Positions 11,001 through 21,871 of a stretch of 64,000 nucleotides of DNA are shown piece after piece. Below the pieces are notes generated by a model that searched no databases, was not told the DNA's origin, and saw only the letters and a list, made by a program, of their open reading frames with translations. The position numbers and the translations under genes were made by a program. Source of the stretch: Plectranthus barbatus (taxonomy: Eukaryota > Streptophyta > Magnoliopsida > Lamiales > Lamiaceae); the NCBI GenBank assembly GCA_026898455.1, contig JAPKLW010000941.1:233254-297253 (forward strand), read 5' to 3'. Position 1 is the first letter of the stretch. The number at the start of each line of letters is the position of its first letter.

Positions 11001-11603
11001 ATATTTTTTAATTTTTAATTTTTTATATTTAATTTTTGATTTTTTTTATTTTAATGTTGCATGTTTTTCAAAGTGAAATCCAAGAAACAAAGTAGTTAAA
11101 TAGATCAAACATAAATGGATAAAAAAGGGGATATAATTTCCATTCAAAAAGAAGAAAGGACTAGTTTCAAATCATGAACAAAGTTTTTTATGCTACAAAT
11201 TAGCAGCAGAAGTCTGCATTTTTTCTCAGGTTGGTGGAAGCAAACATCAAATTCCTTGTTGCAATTTTCCAGTTTATGAATGACTTCAATCTGTGTGAAG
11301 AATGGCTTCTCCGATGTGAAGAATGACTTTTCTGAAATGTTTGAACAACCTTGTTGTCCATCTGCTGGCCATTGGCATTGGCAATGCCACAAAATATGTC
11401 GTCTTCCATAAGACTGCTGCTCTCAACTGCGTTACAACCACTGCAATCTCCAAGAAAACATAAAAGGATTAAAGAAAACGTTAGAAGCGAAATTATTTGT
11501 GTTGAAACACAAGAATAAATGAACTTCGGACCACCTAGTACTTGTTCATCAACCCTCCTACACTAGTTTTTAAGTCCATACTAAAAGATGAAAGTATTCT
11601 TAC
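11001..11603 (-). other. Outer CACTA interior, unrecognised minus-strand sequence
   Basis: Reverse-strand sequence 11450-11200 gives an open run starting MEDDIFCGIANANG and ending near LRKNADFCC (69 codons). It contains an imperfect internal repeat (SHSSHRRSHSSHR). It lies downstream of the CLC fragment on the same strand, but I do not recognise it as part of a CLC protein. It may come from another captured exon. Confidence 0.35.
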
Positions 11604-11804
11604 TTTCCAGCCAACATCATGTTGGAGGTGACAACGAATTTCATACCAGCTACATTTTCAACAGCAAGGTTGATGAAGAATCCAAGGACCCCGACAATAT
11701 TTCCAATAAGAAAACACAATATCCATTTCAATAACATATATTGGCATATCTGGACTAGTCCCCTACTTCTCTAATCAGACTTGACAAAATCATTCTCTGC
11801 TATC
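11604..11804 (-). pseudogene. CLC-type anion channel gene fragment (one exon)
   Basis: Reading 11804 to 11604 on the minus strand gives IAENDFVKSD, a stop, then RSRGLVQICQYMLLKW, IGNIVGVLGFFINLAVEN and VAGMKFVVTSNMM. This matches the first membrane segment region of plant CLC-c/CLC-g chloride or nitrate channels, where the stop stands at a conserved Trp (TGG to TAG). A splice acceptor (TATGCAG) precedes it and a donor (GTAAGAA) follows it, so a genomic exon with its intron borders was captured. Only this exon is visible. It cannot make a channel and is cargo of the outer CACTA. The family call rests on recall of conserved residues, not on a search. Confidence 0.72.
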
Positions 11805-13478
11805 CTGCATACAAAAGGTTCACTTGTTGAGATCCAACATATTGATGTCATCATACTGATAGAAAAGGAAAATGGACACAGGTAATTCATTCTTGTACAT
11901 TTCTCCTATGCTACGATTGTATCAAGGTTAAATCATGAACACAATTATTACCAATGAATTGCACTTGGGAAATAATATTATTTTGTATTTTTTTTTGGAA
12001 GAATTCATATTACTTTGATATTATCTACTGAAATGTATACTTTAAATTTCCAACTAACTAAAATAGAAATTTTAGGGGATAACAAATCAAACAGAAAAAT
12101 AATATTCAAAACATACTATTCCAGAATCCAGAAGCCTCACATACTGAACAGTGACGGAATTAATTTGCTTGGACAAACACTAAACATCTATCATACTCTC
12201 CATCTCGCAATACTCTCTCCCTTTTTTTCCTTTTTTTTTTAAAGCACACTTTTACTTGAATTATTTGTCTTGTTTGTTATCCATCTGCACAATTCTTAAG
12301 CACAGCAAACACATGCAACATAAACCGCAGACAAAGCAATTAGATGAACAACAACTGGTATCTTCAGTTAAAGTTTTCAAGATTAAAAATAATTCGAAGA
12401 CTCAATGGAAACACACGATACATAATTTTCCATTAAAACAAATAAACAACAGATGTATGACAAGGAAAAAGTTAGGAATGGATTTTGCAATATAATTAAA
12501 GAATATCTTGCCTAGTTTATTAAGGCAGAGGACCGAGAAACAAGTTCGATGTCGTTTCCTTCTAAAACCAGCTCATCATTAACCTTCTCAGATCTCACAA
12601 TGGAGACACTCAAGCATATCCACCTTCCTCACCTGTAAATGGGATTGAAAATGCTTGTATATTTATCTCTCCTTTTGTATAAATTACAAATGTTAAAGCT
12701 ACACCATTTCTATAATATGTAAGCTACGAGTAAAAGTCTGGAAAAAACTAGCTTCTGCACAAATACAGAGTCTTCCACAGTAATATATCCATAAAAAAAC
12801 TAATTCTATTCAAGGGAGTAGTTATACTTCCAATTCTTGTTTCATTTCTAATTTTTAGGAAGTGTTTTAGGCCAAGCATACGGAGACAAGGAGTAGGGCA
12901 AAAACACCTAGGTCAAATCAATCCACAATGATAGACGAACGTAGAAAAGTAAAGCATTGCACCAAACTAGTGGGAGACTAGTATTGAACAAATCAATTGG
13001 GCGGATGCAGATAAATTTCAATCTCAAAATTTCAATCGATCTAATTAAATACAGTCAGTGGCCTAAAGAAAACTAAAAATAATTTCCACATAATTCACAT
13101 GAAATAGGAGAATAGGAACTACACAGTGAACACTTGAACAAGAAAATGCATTAACCTTCTCTTTTTATAACAACTCCTCATTTTCTTCCTCTAGCCTCAC
13201 CGCCATGGACTCCAACTCCACTCACCGCCATTCCTGCTTCAATTACACCAGAACCACTCTCGTAATTGTAATGCTAAAATCGAATCTGCTCATTCAATCA
13301 CAGCACTCAATATAAAGATATTGACATCACAAAAGTAAACAATGCAAAACCCTAGTATTAACACAATTCGTTAATCATAAATTGAAAAAATGAACACATA
13401 AATAAATAAATTAATAAATATCACACCTTCTTCTCTACGAATCTGACGGCCACCGCGTAGGGCGCAGGTGAAGACGAC
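11805..13478. other. Outer CACTA interior without recognisable genes
   Basis: AT-rich sequence, possibly introns or UTR of the captured CLC gene on the minus strand. A GC-richer patch near 13190-13260 and 13440-13475 looks UTR- or exon-like. No domain is recognised. GAC at 13476-13478 is the left TSD of the inner CACTA. Confidence 0.45.
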
Positions 13479-13499
13479 CACTACAACAAAAATAGAAAT

Positions 13500-13790
13500 A
13501 GACTACATGATATAGACAACGCGAATATACATTCGTGTTGTTTATACCATGATAGACAACGCAAAAGCAGGACCGCGTTGTCTATGAAATGGCTCGCTAA
13601 TAGACAACGTGGCTATATGCGTTGTCAATATCACTAGACTACGCGGCGCGTAGTCTAGTGATATAGACGACGCATATAGCGGCGTTGTCTCTTGTTTTTT
13701 AAGTACAGTTAATGGTTCGCTAATAGACGACGCTACGATACCCGTCGTCTATATCAGGATAGACGACGTGGAGCAATTGCGTCTTCTCGT
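13500..13790. repeat. Left subterminal repeat cluster of the inner CACTA
   Basis: Copies of (A/T)AGAC(A/G)ACGC in both orientations, with palindromic pairs such as CTACGCGG-CGCGTAGTC near 13635-13660. Same motif family as the outer CACTA, so both probably used the same or closely related transposases. Confidence 0.83.
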
Positions 13791-13799
13791 CTCTGTTTT

Positions 13800-15229
13800 C
13801 AAATATTAATGCCCTACTTCAATTCCCTTTCTCCAGTTTTCGTTGCCTCTCCACCACCCCCACCATCGTCTTCCGACACCATTCCGCGACACCGCCGCGC
13901 GCAGCTCCACCGTCGTCGGCACAGGTACTCTTTCCTGTTTCTCTCCCTTTCCAATCTCTCCTTTTTCCCTTCTCTCAAACCGCCGTACGTGCGCAGTCCC
14001 CTGCCTCTTCCAATTCCGTGTCGCTGCTGGTCACCTCCTTCCGCCGCCTCTGCGCCGCTGCTGGTCATCGCCCTCCGCCGCCTCCGCCGCCTCCGCACTG
14101 CTGCTGGTCATCGCCCTCCGCAGAGATTCTGAATATTTTGATTACAAGACCAACAAACGAGCCTCAATTTTCCCGGGTAATCTCTTGTCACCATTTTCCC
14201 TGTTTTCAATTGGCATTCGTGGATTTTGTTTGCACCTTTTAGTTTTAAGGAGGAAAGGTGTTATCTCATTCAAGTTTATATAAAATACTAAGATTTCTGG
14301 TATATTTGGGCGTTTACAGGGATAGTGTTGAAATTAGTTTGGATAGTACATGCATTTGGTATTTGTTTCAGATATTCAACATGAAAGGAAGCTTATTTTT
14401 AAGGTCATTTGCATTGTTTACCACTCCTGCATTCCACATTTCTTCCTCCCTGGTTTTGTGATGTTGTTAGGTATGTAAGCTTGTTATTTTTCTTGAGCTA
14501 GGACTGTCATTGAATTGACTGTGGTGTATAAGGTTTTCTGCTAATTGAAGTGAGGGATGCTGATGCAGCCCAGTTCATAAGTTTGATGAATGTAGTCTTT
14601 GATAGATTAAACAGTGATTTCATTACGAACCTAGATATCTGAACTTGTATAATTTTGCTTACTGTTGTTGGCATGGCATGATTGTGTTTGGTTCTTTCCT
14701 TCTTTTAAGGTTCGTGAATTTGATCAATTTTTGTCCGTCCTCTTAAATTGTAATTTGGTGCCTTGGGCTTAAGAAAATGTATAGCGATATATTCCTACAT
14801 GTTTGTTTAGTTCTCATTCATTTCACTTTGCTCTGCCACTAGGATTGATACTTTTCCATCAACTAATTTTAATTTTGTGGTATTGCCAAGGAATTGAGAA
14901 ATTGTTTATGTTCTTGAATTTTAGATTCACTTGGGCCAGCTGCTATGATTTACTTATTTAGGATTTCATGTGCTTTTATATGTGTCGTGTAATTTGGAGG
15001 GTTTCAACCTAGGAATTATGATGTATTGAGTGCTTACACAAAAAATTGAAAATGTGAGTTAAAAGTTATACACGAATGATCCTCGAACTTGAAAATGTTA
15101 TTAATTTTTGCCTATCTTGTAGCAGTTGATGATTAAGTAAATCATTTTATTGACAAAACTAGATGCATTGGAGCTGGTGGCTTTCTGCTTTTCCTATGCA
15201 GTTAGATGATATAAATGATGTAATTTCAG
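13800..15229 (+). other. 5' part of the captured gene: GC-rich exon-like block and intron
   Basis: 13809-14170 is pyrimidine- and GC-rich with open frames in more than one phase. It contains a direct repeat of CTGCTGGTCATCGCCCTCCG at about 14058 and 14101, separated by CCGCCT repeats. It may be the first exon or 5' UTR of the gene continuing at 15230; a donor-like GG|GTAATC lies near 14176. From 14180 to 15229 I see only AT-rich, intron-like sequence. Confidence 0.4.
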
Positions 15230-16845
15230 GTATCGAATGTTAAGTCGTCAGTATGCTTTCAACTGTGTAATGCGCATCAGGGCGTCATCAGAATTTAAGA
15301 TTAGCCGGCTATTCGGTAAGAGCCACTCTTTCAGTTTTAAATGTTTTTGCTATGATTAAGCTTTTGCAATAATGCTTCCCATTTCTGGTGCTGCAGTACG
15401 GGCACTTCTTCCCAGACCCAGAGTATGAAAATGTTCAGCACATCATTTGCTGCGACTCTTTTGCCACTTATGCCTATGGCTATGACTTTGATTTCGTGAA
15501 TGATGTTGGATTTCCCAGGTAATAAAATAGTACCCTTTGTAGTTTGATATTTGAACATGCATTGAGCTTTACTTTTTCCACGACTGAAGTCTTCTGAAGT
15601 GATAAACAGGACTTGATTATTTGCACTAAATCAAGAAGTCTATGGTTTTGCTTGTCTGTACACTACTACAAAATAGCTAATAGACTTCCCACCCAAAAGA
15701 AATGAGTTGGTTTTCAGAATTGGCCTAGCATTAGTATTAGATTCTGATACTTGATTGTTTAGTTGGGGTTTGAACTGATGCATGCTGTTTAGCTGTCCTT
15801 GAAAGGTCTTCTTATCTTTATAAATTTGCAAGCATTTGCTATAGTCTATATAGGTGAGGTGATAATGGAAATTGATAAGATTGAAGCAGTTGGCCGTCTT
15901 GTGATTCCATGTTGCAAGTGATTTTGTAAGAAAATGAATGCATTACCTGATAATTCCTCTTTTTTCTTGACTGTGATTGTGTGTTGGTGCTCTTAAGCAC
16001 AGTTTATGGTTACATAATCTAATTGAGATGATTATCTTTTAAGACATTGAAAAACTTGGGAGATGATGAGATGAGATTCAATTTATTCTATGTTTAAAGT
16101 TACTTAAACAGCATCAATTCTTTTTCAAAGCCAAGAAATCCATGTGATAACACTACATTGGGCTAAGAGTTTACATAAGCACTTCCTCAACACCAAACTC
16201 CAATATAATTAATTGTCTTGCACTAAACTCACCTATTGCTGCAGCATAGTACTCTGTTTACCACTGTTGAATGTTAACTTCTCTATTGCACAAATTCATA
16301 TAATCTAGAGATTACACGGAAGATGCCAAAATTGATGCAATCTTCATATTTTTAATTTCCAGATAGAAACCCAAAAAAATCCGTAAAACTAAAAAGAATC
16401 AACGTAACACGTTGATTTTACAGTCTATGACAATTTCAGTAATTAAAATTATAAGATAGTTGTATTCTTCTAGCATCTAATAATTGAATTTATGATTTAA
16501 AATCATTAGCTCCAACCATCTCTAACAAGTTCTGAAATATATTATTCTGTTATATGTATCTTTGTATTTATTCAGTACTTATCTGTGGGCATCCGCCTTA
16601 CTACAAAGGGCTGGACTACATATACGAGGATAGGGGTGAGGTACGTACAGTTTTCAGTTTTCACTCCCCTAATACATACATATATCTGAGTGAATATAGT
16701 GCTAAAATTTGGTTTGTGTCGAATAGTAATGAATTCATATATTATACTTAAAAAATTCAGTTTATAATTGATGTTGTTGTATTAGCTAGGTGCTGGATCT
16801 GCGCATATTTGAGACGGGTGAATATGCACTTGTAAGTATAACTGC

Positions 16846-16889
<44 letters not shown>

Positions 16890-18447
16890 TGTTTAAGTGT
16901 TAATGAAATGTAACTAAAATGGTTTTGGAATGCAGATTGCATGGGTAGGAATACCAACTGCTCCAGCTTGGTTACCGACAGAGATGCTAATCCAGGTACT
17001 TGTTCTTCTATAATTATTGTTAAGGCCTGCATTTCTTTCTTTTTATAAACATAATAATAATAGAATCGAGAATTATGCTGAGCAGGTAAACATGTGTTGG
17101 AGAACTTGTCTCTTCCACTTTCTTATTCTGAAGAGCCAAAATTGAATTATACAAAGATATTTAAAATTTATTATCTATGTTTTTTAAACTTGTAGAGTAT
17201 TTTATCTATTAGTTTTAAGCATTCTAAAGTCTTAATCATAATTAGGTAGGAGAACTAAATGCAATAAATGGATGAGAACTAATTCTTTAAAATATTTCGA
17301 TGTAGCTATTGTCACATGTAATATTTATTAATATTAGATTCTCATATCTCAATGTTTAGTAAGCAATAGAGGAAGAGAGGATCGATCTGACACCTCTCAT
17401 TTATTTGTATGTAAATAGCATATAAAATGAGTGTCTCATTTTTTTCATTGAGCAAAATGATGCAACACAAATTTATCGGAGCATAAAATCCTCTAGTTGT
17501 TGATTGTCAAAAATTTGGTTACTTCTATATTTATTCTGCTAATGTATATTTATCCTTCTAGTGTACAAGACAAGAACTCAATGTATGCCTCAACTTTTGC
17601 ATAACTTATACTTAGCATATTCTATGTCATTTGTTAGTTAGATTTTTTTTTTCTGTTTTGATAATGGGTCTTTATGTTTCTTTAAACTCATTCCTGGTCA
17701 TTTCAACAGGTAAATTTTGATGAATCCTGCAAAGGCTTCTTGTTAGTTGCGAAGGTATGTTGGGAATCTCTCTCTCTCTCTCTATTTTTTTTTATATATA
17801 TATAATTTTTTTGTAAGTTTAAGACTAATTTTTTGGACTTCCTTTCATCCGCATATCAATGTTCAAAGAAAATTTTGGTCTCTTGCACATGTTAAGCTTT
17901 TACTTTTCTTGAAACTGAAATCTAATAGATAATTCAACCACGAGAAGAAAAATGAGAAGTATGAATGATGACTTCTCTTTGAAATTGATAATTAAAGTAT
18001 TTACATCCCTTGTGTTAATATTGATTTCATGTATATATAATTGTATTTGGTCAGCTTGCTTAATCAAATGAGGTATGAGGGTTATGTTATCGTTATTATG
18101 TGACAATATTATTTGTTGATTTTTGGGTTTAATCATTTTAAGATGTTATTATGCTTTTCGATTGTCAATATGGTATTTGAATTATATAACTGTGGTTTGT
18201 TGATTTTTGGGTTGAACCAATTTAGGCTGTTATGCTGCCCAATTTTTGTTAATGATATATATCTACTTATGTGACTGTGAATTAGTAATAGTTATTGATT
18301 TCATATTTGCGGTTTGTGGTTGTCGTGTACATAAGCTTAGGATTCCAAATTTTCAATGTGTTGTGTTATTATTAATGACTTCTTGATTTCATGCAGTCCC
18401 ATTTCAGAATGTTTGAACAGCAAGCTTTGGACCACGGATTAGTTTGA
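15230..18447 (+). pseudogene. Captured plant gene of unknown function, C-terminal exons intact
   Basis: Exon-like blocks with AG/GT borders: 15230-15316, 15397-15518, 16576-16640, 16790-16831, 16936-16995, 17710-17754 and 18397-18447. The last four are 42, 60, 45 and 51 bp, all phase 0. They join to VLDLRIFETGEYAL, IAWVGIPTAPAWLPTEMLIQ, VNFDESCKGFLLVAK and SHFRMFEQQALDHGLV followed by TGA. The third block reads LICGHPPYYKGLDYIYEDRGE into the fourth in frame. The second reads YGHFFPDPEYENVQHI and DSFATYAYGYDFDFVNDVG. The first two joins do not keep phase in my reading, so an exon or a few bases may be lost there. The coding pattern looks selected, with good splice sites. I do not recognise the family and give no function. 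Confidence 0.6.
16847..16886. repeat. (GA)n microsatellite
   Basis: About 20 GA dinucleotides in the intron between captured exons ending 16831 and beginning 16936. Confidence 0.95.
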
Positions 18448-18659
18448 GGCATATGTGAAGAAGATTTTTGATGTGCTTAGATTATTTTGTATAGTTGAAG
18501 TTAGTTTTAACACTACATTACTTCAAAACATATGTAATTTTGAGATTTAATTTCATTGTTAAAATTATTAAATTGTCATTTGCTATTGTTTTTAATCGTT
18601 TTTTTATTTTATTGTTTTTTACAGGATTTTCGAAATTAAATGAAAAAAAAGAAAAAAAA

Positions 18660-19035
18660 AGCAATAGACGACGCGGATTTTTGTATTGTCTATTGATATA
18701 TAGACAACGCTAAAATCTGCGTCGTCTATATATCAATAGACAACGCAAAAATAGGCGTCGTATATTTGTTAATAGACAACGCCGAATTCCGCGTCGTCTA
18801 TAGTTCAATAGACAACGCGGAAATTCGCGTTGTCTATTGACAGAGAGACAACGCCAAATTCTGCGTTGTCTATTGAACAATAGACAACGCCAAATTCTGC
18901 GTTGTCTATCCGTCAATAGACAACGCAGAATTTGGCGTTGTCTATTAGCGTCCATCAATAGACTACACATAATTAGACAACGCGGAAATTTTCGATAGAC
19001 TACGCGATTTCCGCGTTGTCTATTAGCTTTTTTGT
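18660..19035. repeat. Right subterminal repeat cluster of the inner CACTA
   Basis: The densest repeat block in the window: roughly 18 copies of TAGACAACGC or its complement, at a spacing of about 20 bp, many as inverted pairs (for example 18765-18800 and 18865-18945). This is the usual end architecture of En/Spm-type elements. Confidence 0.88.
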
Positions 19036-19319
19036 AGTAGTGGACGATGGATAGAAATGCGGCTGCGGCGGGGTGGCACAGGAAGAGGACGCAAAGAATG
19101 GATGCAGACGGATTCAACGGCAGAGCAGGACAAATAAAGACAGAACGATGCAGGGCAGGATCCGACTGCCACGGCGGGATGGCACCGGAAGACGATGGAA
19201 TCGATGGACGGTGGCAGGGTAGGTCTCAGCGGCGGTGCAGGAAGGATACACACAGATCCAAAGGCGATATTGTGATGGGGCTCGATAAAGAGGGGAATAG
19301 GGTTTTCTACTAAAATAAG

Positions 19320-19530
19320 GAAAACAGAGACGACGCGGGAATCTGCGTCGTCTATATCCACATAGACAACGCGGATGGTCCGCGTCGTCTATGTCGATAT
19401 AGACGACGCAGATTCCCGCGTTGTCTATTAGCGACCCAAAAATAGACTACACGATTATGCTTTTGCGTTGTCTATTAAGATATAGACAACGCGAATGAAT
19501 ATTCGCGTTGTCTATTAAGTGTAGTCTATT
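19320..19530. repeat. Right subterminal repeat cluster of the outer CACTA
   Basis: About ten copies of AGAC(A/G)ACGCG or complement, including paired inverted copies near 19360-19430 and 19475-19515. Sequence 19043-19319 between the inner element and this cluster belongs to the outer CACTA and has no recognisable gene. Confidence 0.85.
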
Positions 19531-19548
19531 ATCCTTTTTCTTGTAGTG

Positions 19549-20240
19549 AAAATTAAAAATAGGTAGCAGCTTCAACTCCTACTTGCACGCTATTAAGCAC
19601 TGAAAGAATAAACTGCAAGCTCTAACTAGTCCATTCTATATACAGCTCATTTATTTTCCTTGAAGCAGCATCCATATCATAAGAAATCCAATATTACAGC
19701 AACCAAAGAGATAAAAGCCCAAACATCATTTAAAGGTTTTTTACACAAAAGTTCTCCACCCATGCATGGTGAATTAACAATCCACTTGGCTACTATAAAA
19801 AGTATATTTTCTATTTATTTTTTGTTTGCGAATTCACTATATAAATTTGAATATTTTTTAAATTTTAAAACAAACGATAGAATTTCAATCATTTTTTATA
19901 TTCTTTCTTCTACAGAAAGAAAAACGTACCGAGCCCAATACTAATAGAAAAATAGAAAAGGTCTCCAATTGAAAAGTTCAACAAGGGAGCAATAGATCCT
20001 CTTCTTAATAAAATAAGAAAGGTCGGTGATTGGATAAACGAAGAGCAATCATCAAATATGTGTACCATCTAACAAAGCATGAGCCATGATGTGCCTCACT
20101 ACTTAGATATGCATATGTTTTTACCTCAATTCAGGGATCTCTGCAGTTTCATCTTCATTCAAAATCTTGACACTCATCCCCTGCTACATTTCTTGCTCCA
20201 GATCTTGGGCTTTTTCACTCATGCCTTCCTTTTTATATGC
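19549..20240. other. Gypsy-type element interior, unrecognised
   Basis: AT-rich sequence right of the outer CACTA. The minus-strand reading of 20220-20100 is partly open (SEKAQDLEQ; VKILNEDETAEIPEL) and may be a further exon of captured DNA, but I cannot assign it. Confidence 0.35.
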
Positions 20241-20440
20241 ATCTATAACCGTTTAGAAAAAGATGTCTGCTTGTTACCCCTAGAACCAAGATGAGGAGTT
20301 GCAACAGTTATGAAGTTAATATGCTCAAGACCAGCTATTTTGCCCTTTGACTCTTCATTGGCTAATAGTTCTTCTCCAGCTGAAGGTTTATACAACTTCC
20401 CAATAGCAAATCTTGCTGCCAGGCGGGGGCGGGGGCCCTT
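20241..20440 (-). pseudogene. DUF676 (putative serine esterase/lipase) gene fragment
   Basis: Minus-strand reading from about 20440 gives LAARFAIGKLYKPSAGEEL, then GKIAGLEHINFITVATPHLGSRGNKQ, and soon a stop. The segments RYAIGKLY and NFITVATPHLGSRG are signatures of plant DUF676-family alpha/beta-hydrolases, around and after the nucleophile region. Only one exon-sized piece is visible; similarity ends after GNKQ. It lies in the same orientation as the LTR element and the DUF627 fragment and is best read as captured host sequence. It cannot encode an enzyme. Confidence 0.7.
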
Positions 20441-21176
20441 GATGGTTACGACAAATAAGACTTAATGCACCAAAGGATCTCTCTTTGCTTTGGCAAATCG
20501 GCAAATATGTGACATGCAAGAACATAAACACAATCACAGAGACAATCAACTACCAGCAAATTTGGCGAAAACTCTAGAATAATACCTAAACAATTACTAA
20601 ATTACAATTTGTTTACCAATCAGAAATCAGGCAGGCATAAAACATCCCCTTGCACTAGTTTCGAATATAGTCAAATTTAATGATTTAGTGGCAAAATTGG
20701 ATCAGCACAGGCTAGTCCAGTCTATCATGTACAGAAGGTATTAGTGTTCAGAGTTTGCAAACTAATTCTGATAATAGGTAGATTATTAAATTTTCTTATA
20801 TTAGAGAATCATAATTCAACTAATATTCAAGAGTATTAACACCAATTATCAGTCTTCAACAGAAATCAGCAATCAGCAAATTAAAAGAAACATAATCGAA
20901 GGTTTCAATAGAAGAAAGAAGACTCCCCTATGAGCTGTATGTGGTGATTCTCGAGCAATGGTGGAGTCTGTCACTGTTCATCGATGGATAGCGAGGGTGC
21001 CTGCAGGGGCAGAAGGAGAAGGGTGGCGCTGGGAGATCTGCGGCTGCATCATACCCGGCGCGGGTCCATCCACACCGCGGATGGGGGAGGCCGGTGAGGT
21101 TGAATTGATTGATGGTCGACGACATACAGTGAGAGAAATAACCTCTTCACCGCGGAGGAGGACGAGGCCGAGAGTG
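20441..21176. other. Gypsy-type element interior between captured fragments
   Basis: Mostly AT-rich to about 20930, then GC-richer. Possibly intron of the DUF676 source gene or retroelement leader. No domain recognised in either strand. Confidence 0.4.
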
Positions 21177-21689
21177 CAGCGACTTTCCCAGTTTCGATGG
21201 GGTTTCTCTGTTGAGAAGCCTCTGCCGTCAATCGTTCCTCAATTTCTTTCCTCTGCTCCTCAGATACATTCTTCATTTCATTTGCTCAGACGACCTAGGG
21301 GACAAACCCGCTACCCTCTTCGCATGACTCAGCGCGTTCTTCATATGCGACAACTTTGCATCAGGGTCGTCGGTAGTCCAAGCCACTTTGAAGCACAACC
21401 CCCCGTAAAGGCGGTGAACCCAAGCTGAGTGCGGCATATTCTCGCATTTGGAGGCCAAATCCTCCATCAATGTTAGGGCTTCTGCGTGGTTCCCATGGAG
21501 GAATGCCTTGGACGCGTGAGTATATTCGAGCCTTACCAAAGCTTCTAAAGGAATTCCATTGCCATTGATCTCTGAATTCATGGAGTCTGGGTCTACAAGG
21601 CCCCCATCGATTGATGCGGACGTGGCATCTTATGCCGCCGCCGCCTCCGGCTTAGAGCGAGGAGTAGCGTTCAGTTTCTTTCGCACCAT
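21177..21689 (-). pseudogene. DUF627/DUF629 (UCH-related) gene fragment
   Basis: On the minus strand ATG at 21689 starts MVRKKLNATPRSKPEAAAA, then a TAA at 21630-21632. The same frame continues through LEALVRLEYTHASKAFLHGNH, HSAWVHRLYGGLCFKVAW and AKRVAGLSPRSSEQ to 21273. A shifted frame then gives EEQRKEIEERLTAEASQQ. Both parts match the N-terminal half of plant ubiquitin carboxyl-terminal hydrolase-related proteins with DUF627 and DUF629. In the native proteins they lie well over 100 residues apart, so the middle was deleted or skipped. The fragment begins about 165 bp downstream of the element's primer site, where gag would normally start. It is captured host coding sequence and not functional. 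Confidence 0.78.
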
Positions 21690-21853
21690 ATCATCAAAAC
21701 TCCTAAATTGCACGCCGGCGATTGGTTCTATACAGGGTGGCCACGGGTCGGTTCGCACCTCGCAGATGCGCGCAAATCAGCGCGGGCTGAGGCATGTCGG
21801 ATGTGAATCGAGCAACTATATTCTCCATTCTTTCTTTTCTTTCTTGTCTTTTT

Positions 21854-21870
21854 CCCACAGACGGCGCCAG
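21854..21870 (-). other. Primer binding site of the minus-strand Gypsy-type element
   Basis: Reads CTGGCGCCGTCTGTGGG on the minus strand, directly after the 5' LTR. It fixes the orientation of the element. Confidence 0.85.
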
Positions 21871-21871
21871 T

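Larger units (their letters stand above)
13479..19042 (+). mobile_element. Inner CACTA transposon carrying a multi-exon plant gene
   Basis: Left end CACTACAACAAAAATAG and right end (reverse complement) CACTACTACAAAAAAGC are CACTA termini, with a GAC duplication at 13476-13478 and 19043-19045. Subterminal clusters of TAGACAACGC repeats occupy 13500-13790 and 18660-19035. No transposase is present. The 4.8-kb interior is organised like a plant gene on the plus strand: a GC-rich first part, then at least six short exons separated by AT-rich introns, ending in a stop at 18447. It is a non-autonomous CACTA that has taken up a host gene. Confidence 0.85.
10782..19548. mobile_element. Outer CACTA (En/Spm) transposon, non-autonomous, gene-carrying
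   Basis: Left end CACTACAAGAAATAAGG and right end (reverse complement) CACTACAAGAAAAAGG are canonical CACTA termini, flanked by a 3-bp AAA duplication (10779-10781, 19549-19551). Each end holds a cluster of subterminal repeats built from TAGACAACGCG and its complement, the type of site bound by CACTA transposases. No transposase gene is seen. Its own interior carries a CLC channel fragment on the minus strand, and a second CACTA element (13479-19042) has inserted into it. Confidence 0.88.

Noticed and set aside
10687..11076. 129-codon plus-strand ORF across the left CACTA border
   Set aside because: It runs from flanking retroelement DNA into the CACTA subterminal repeats and has no domain.
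18660..19035. Regularly spaced short repeats resembling a CRISPR array
   Set aside because: The repeats are inverted as well as direct, about 10 bp long with no constant spacer length, and lie at CACTA ends in a plant genome. They are transposase-type subterminal repeats.
18710..19117. 135-codon minus-strand ORF with RQR/RCLL repeats
   Set aside because: It is the translation of the CACTA subterminal repeats; the regularity comes from DNA repeats and not from protein selection.
20958..21428. 156-codon plus-strand ORF
   Set aside because: It is antisense to the DUF627/629 fragment, which explains the open frame; no domain on the plus strand.
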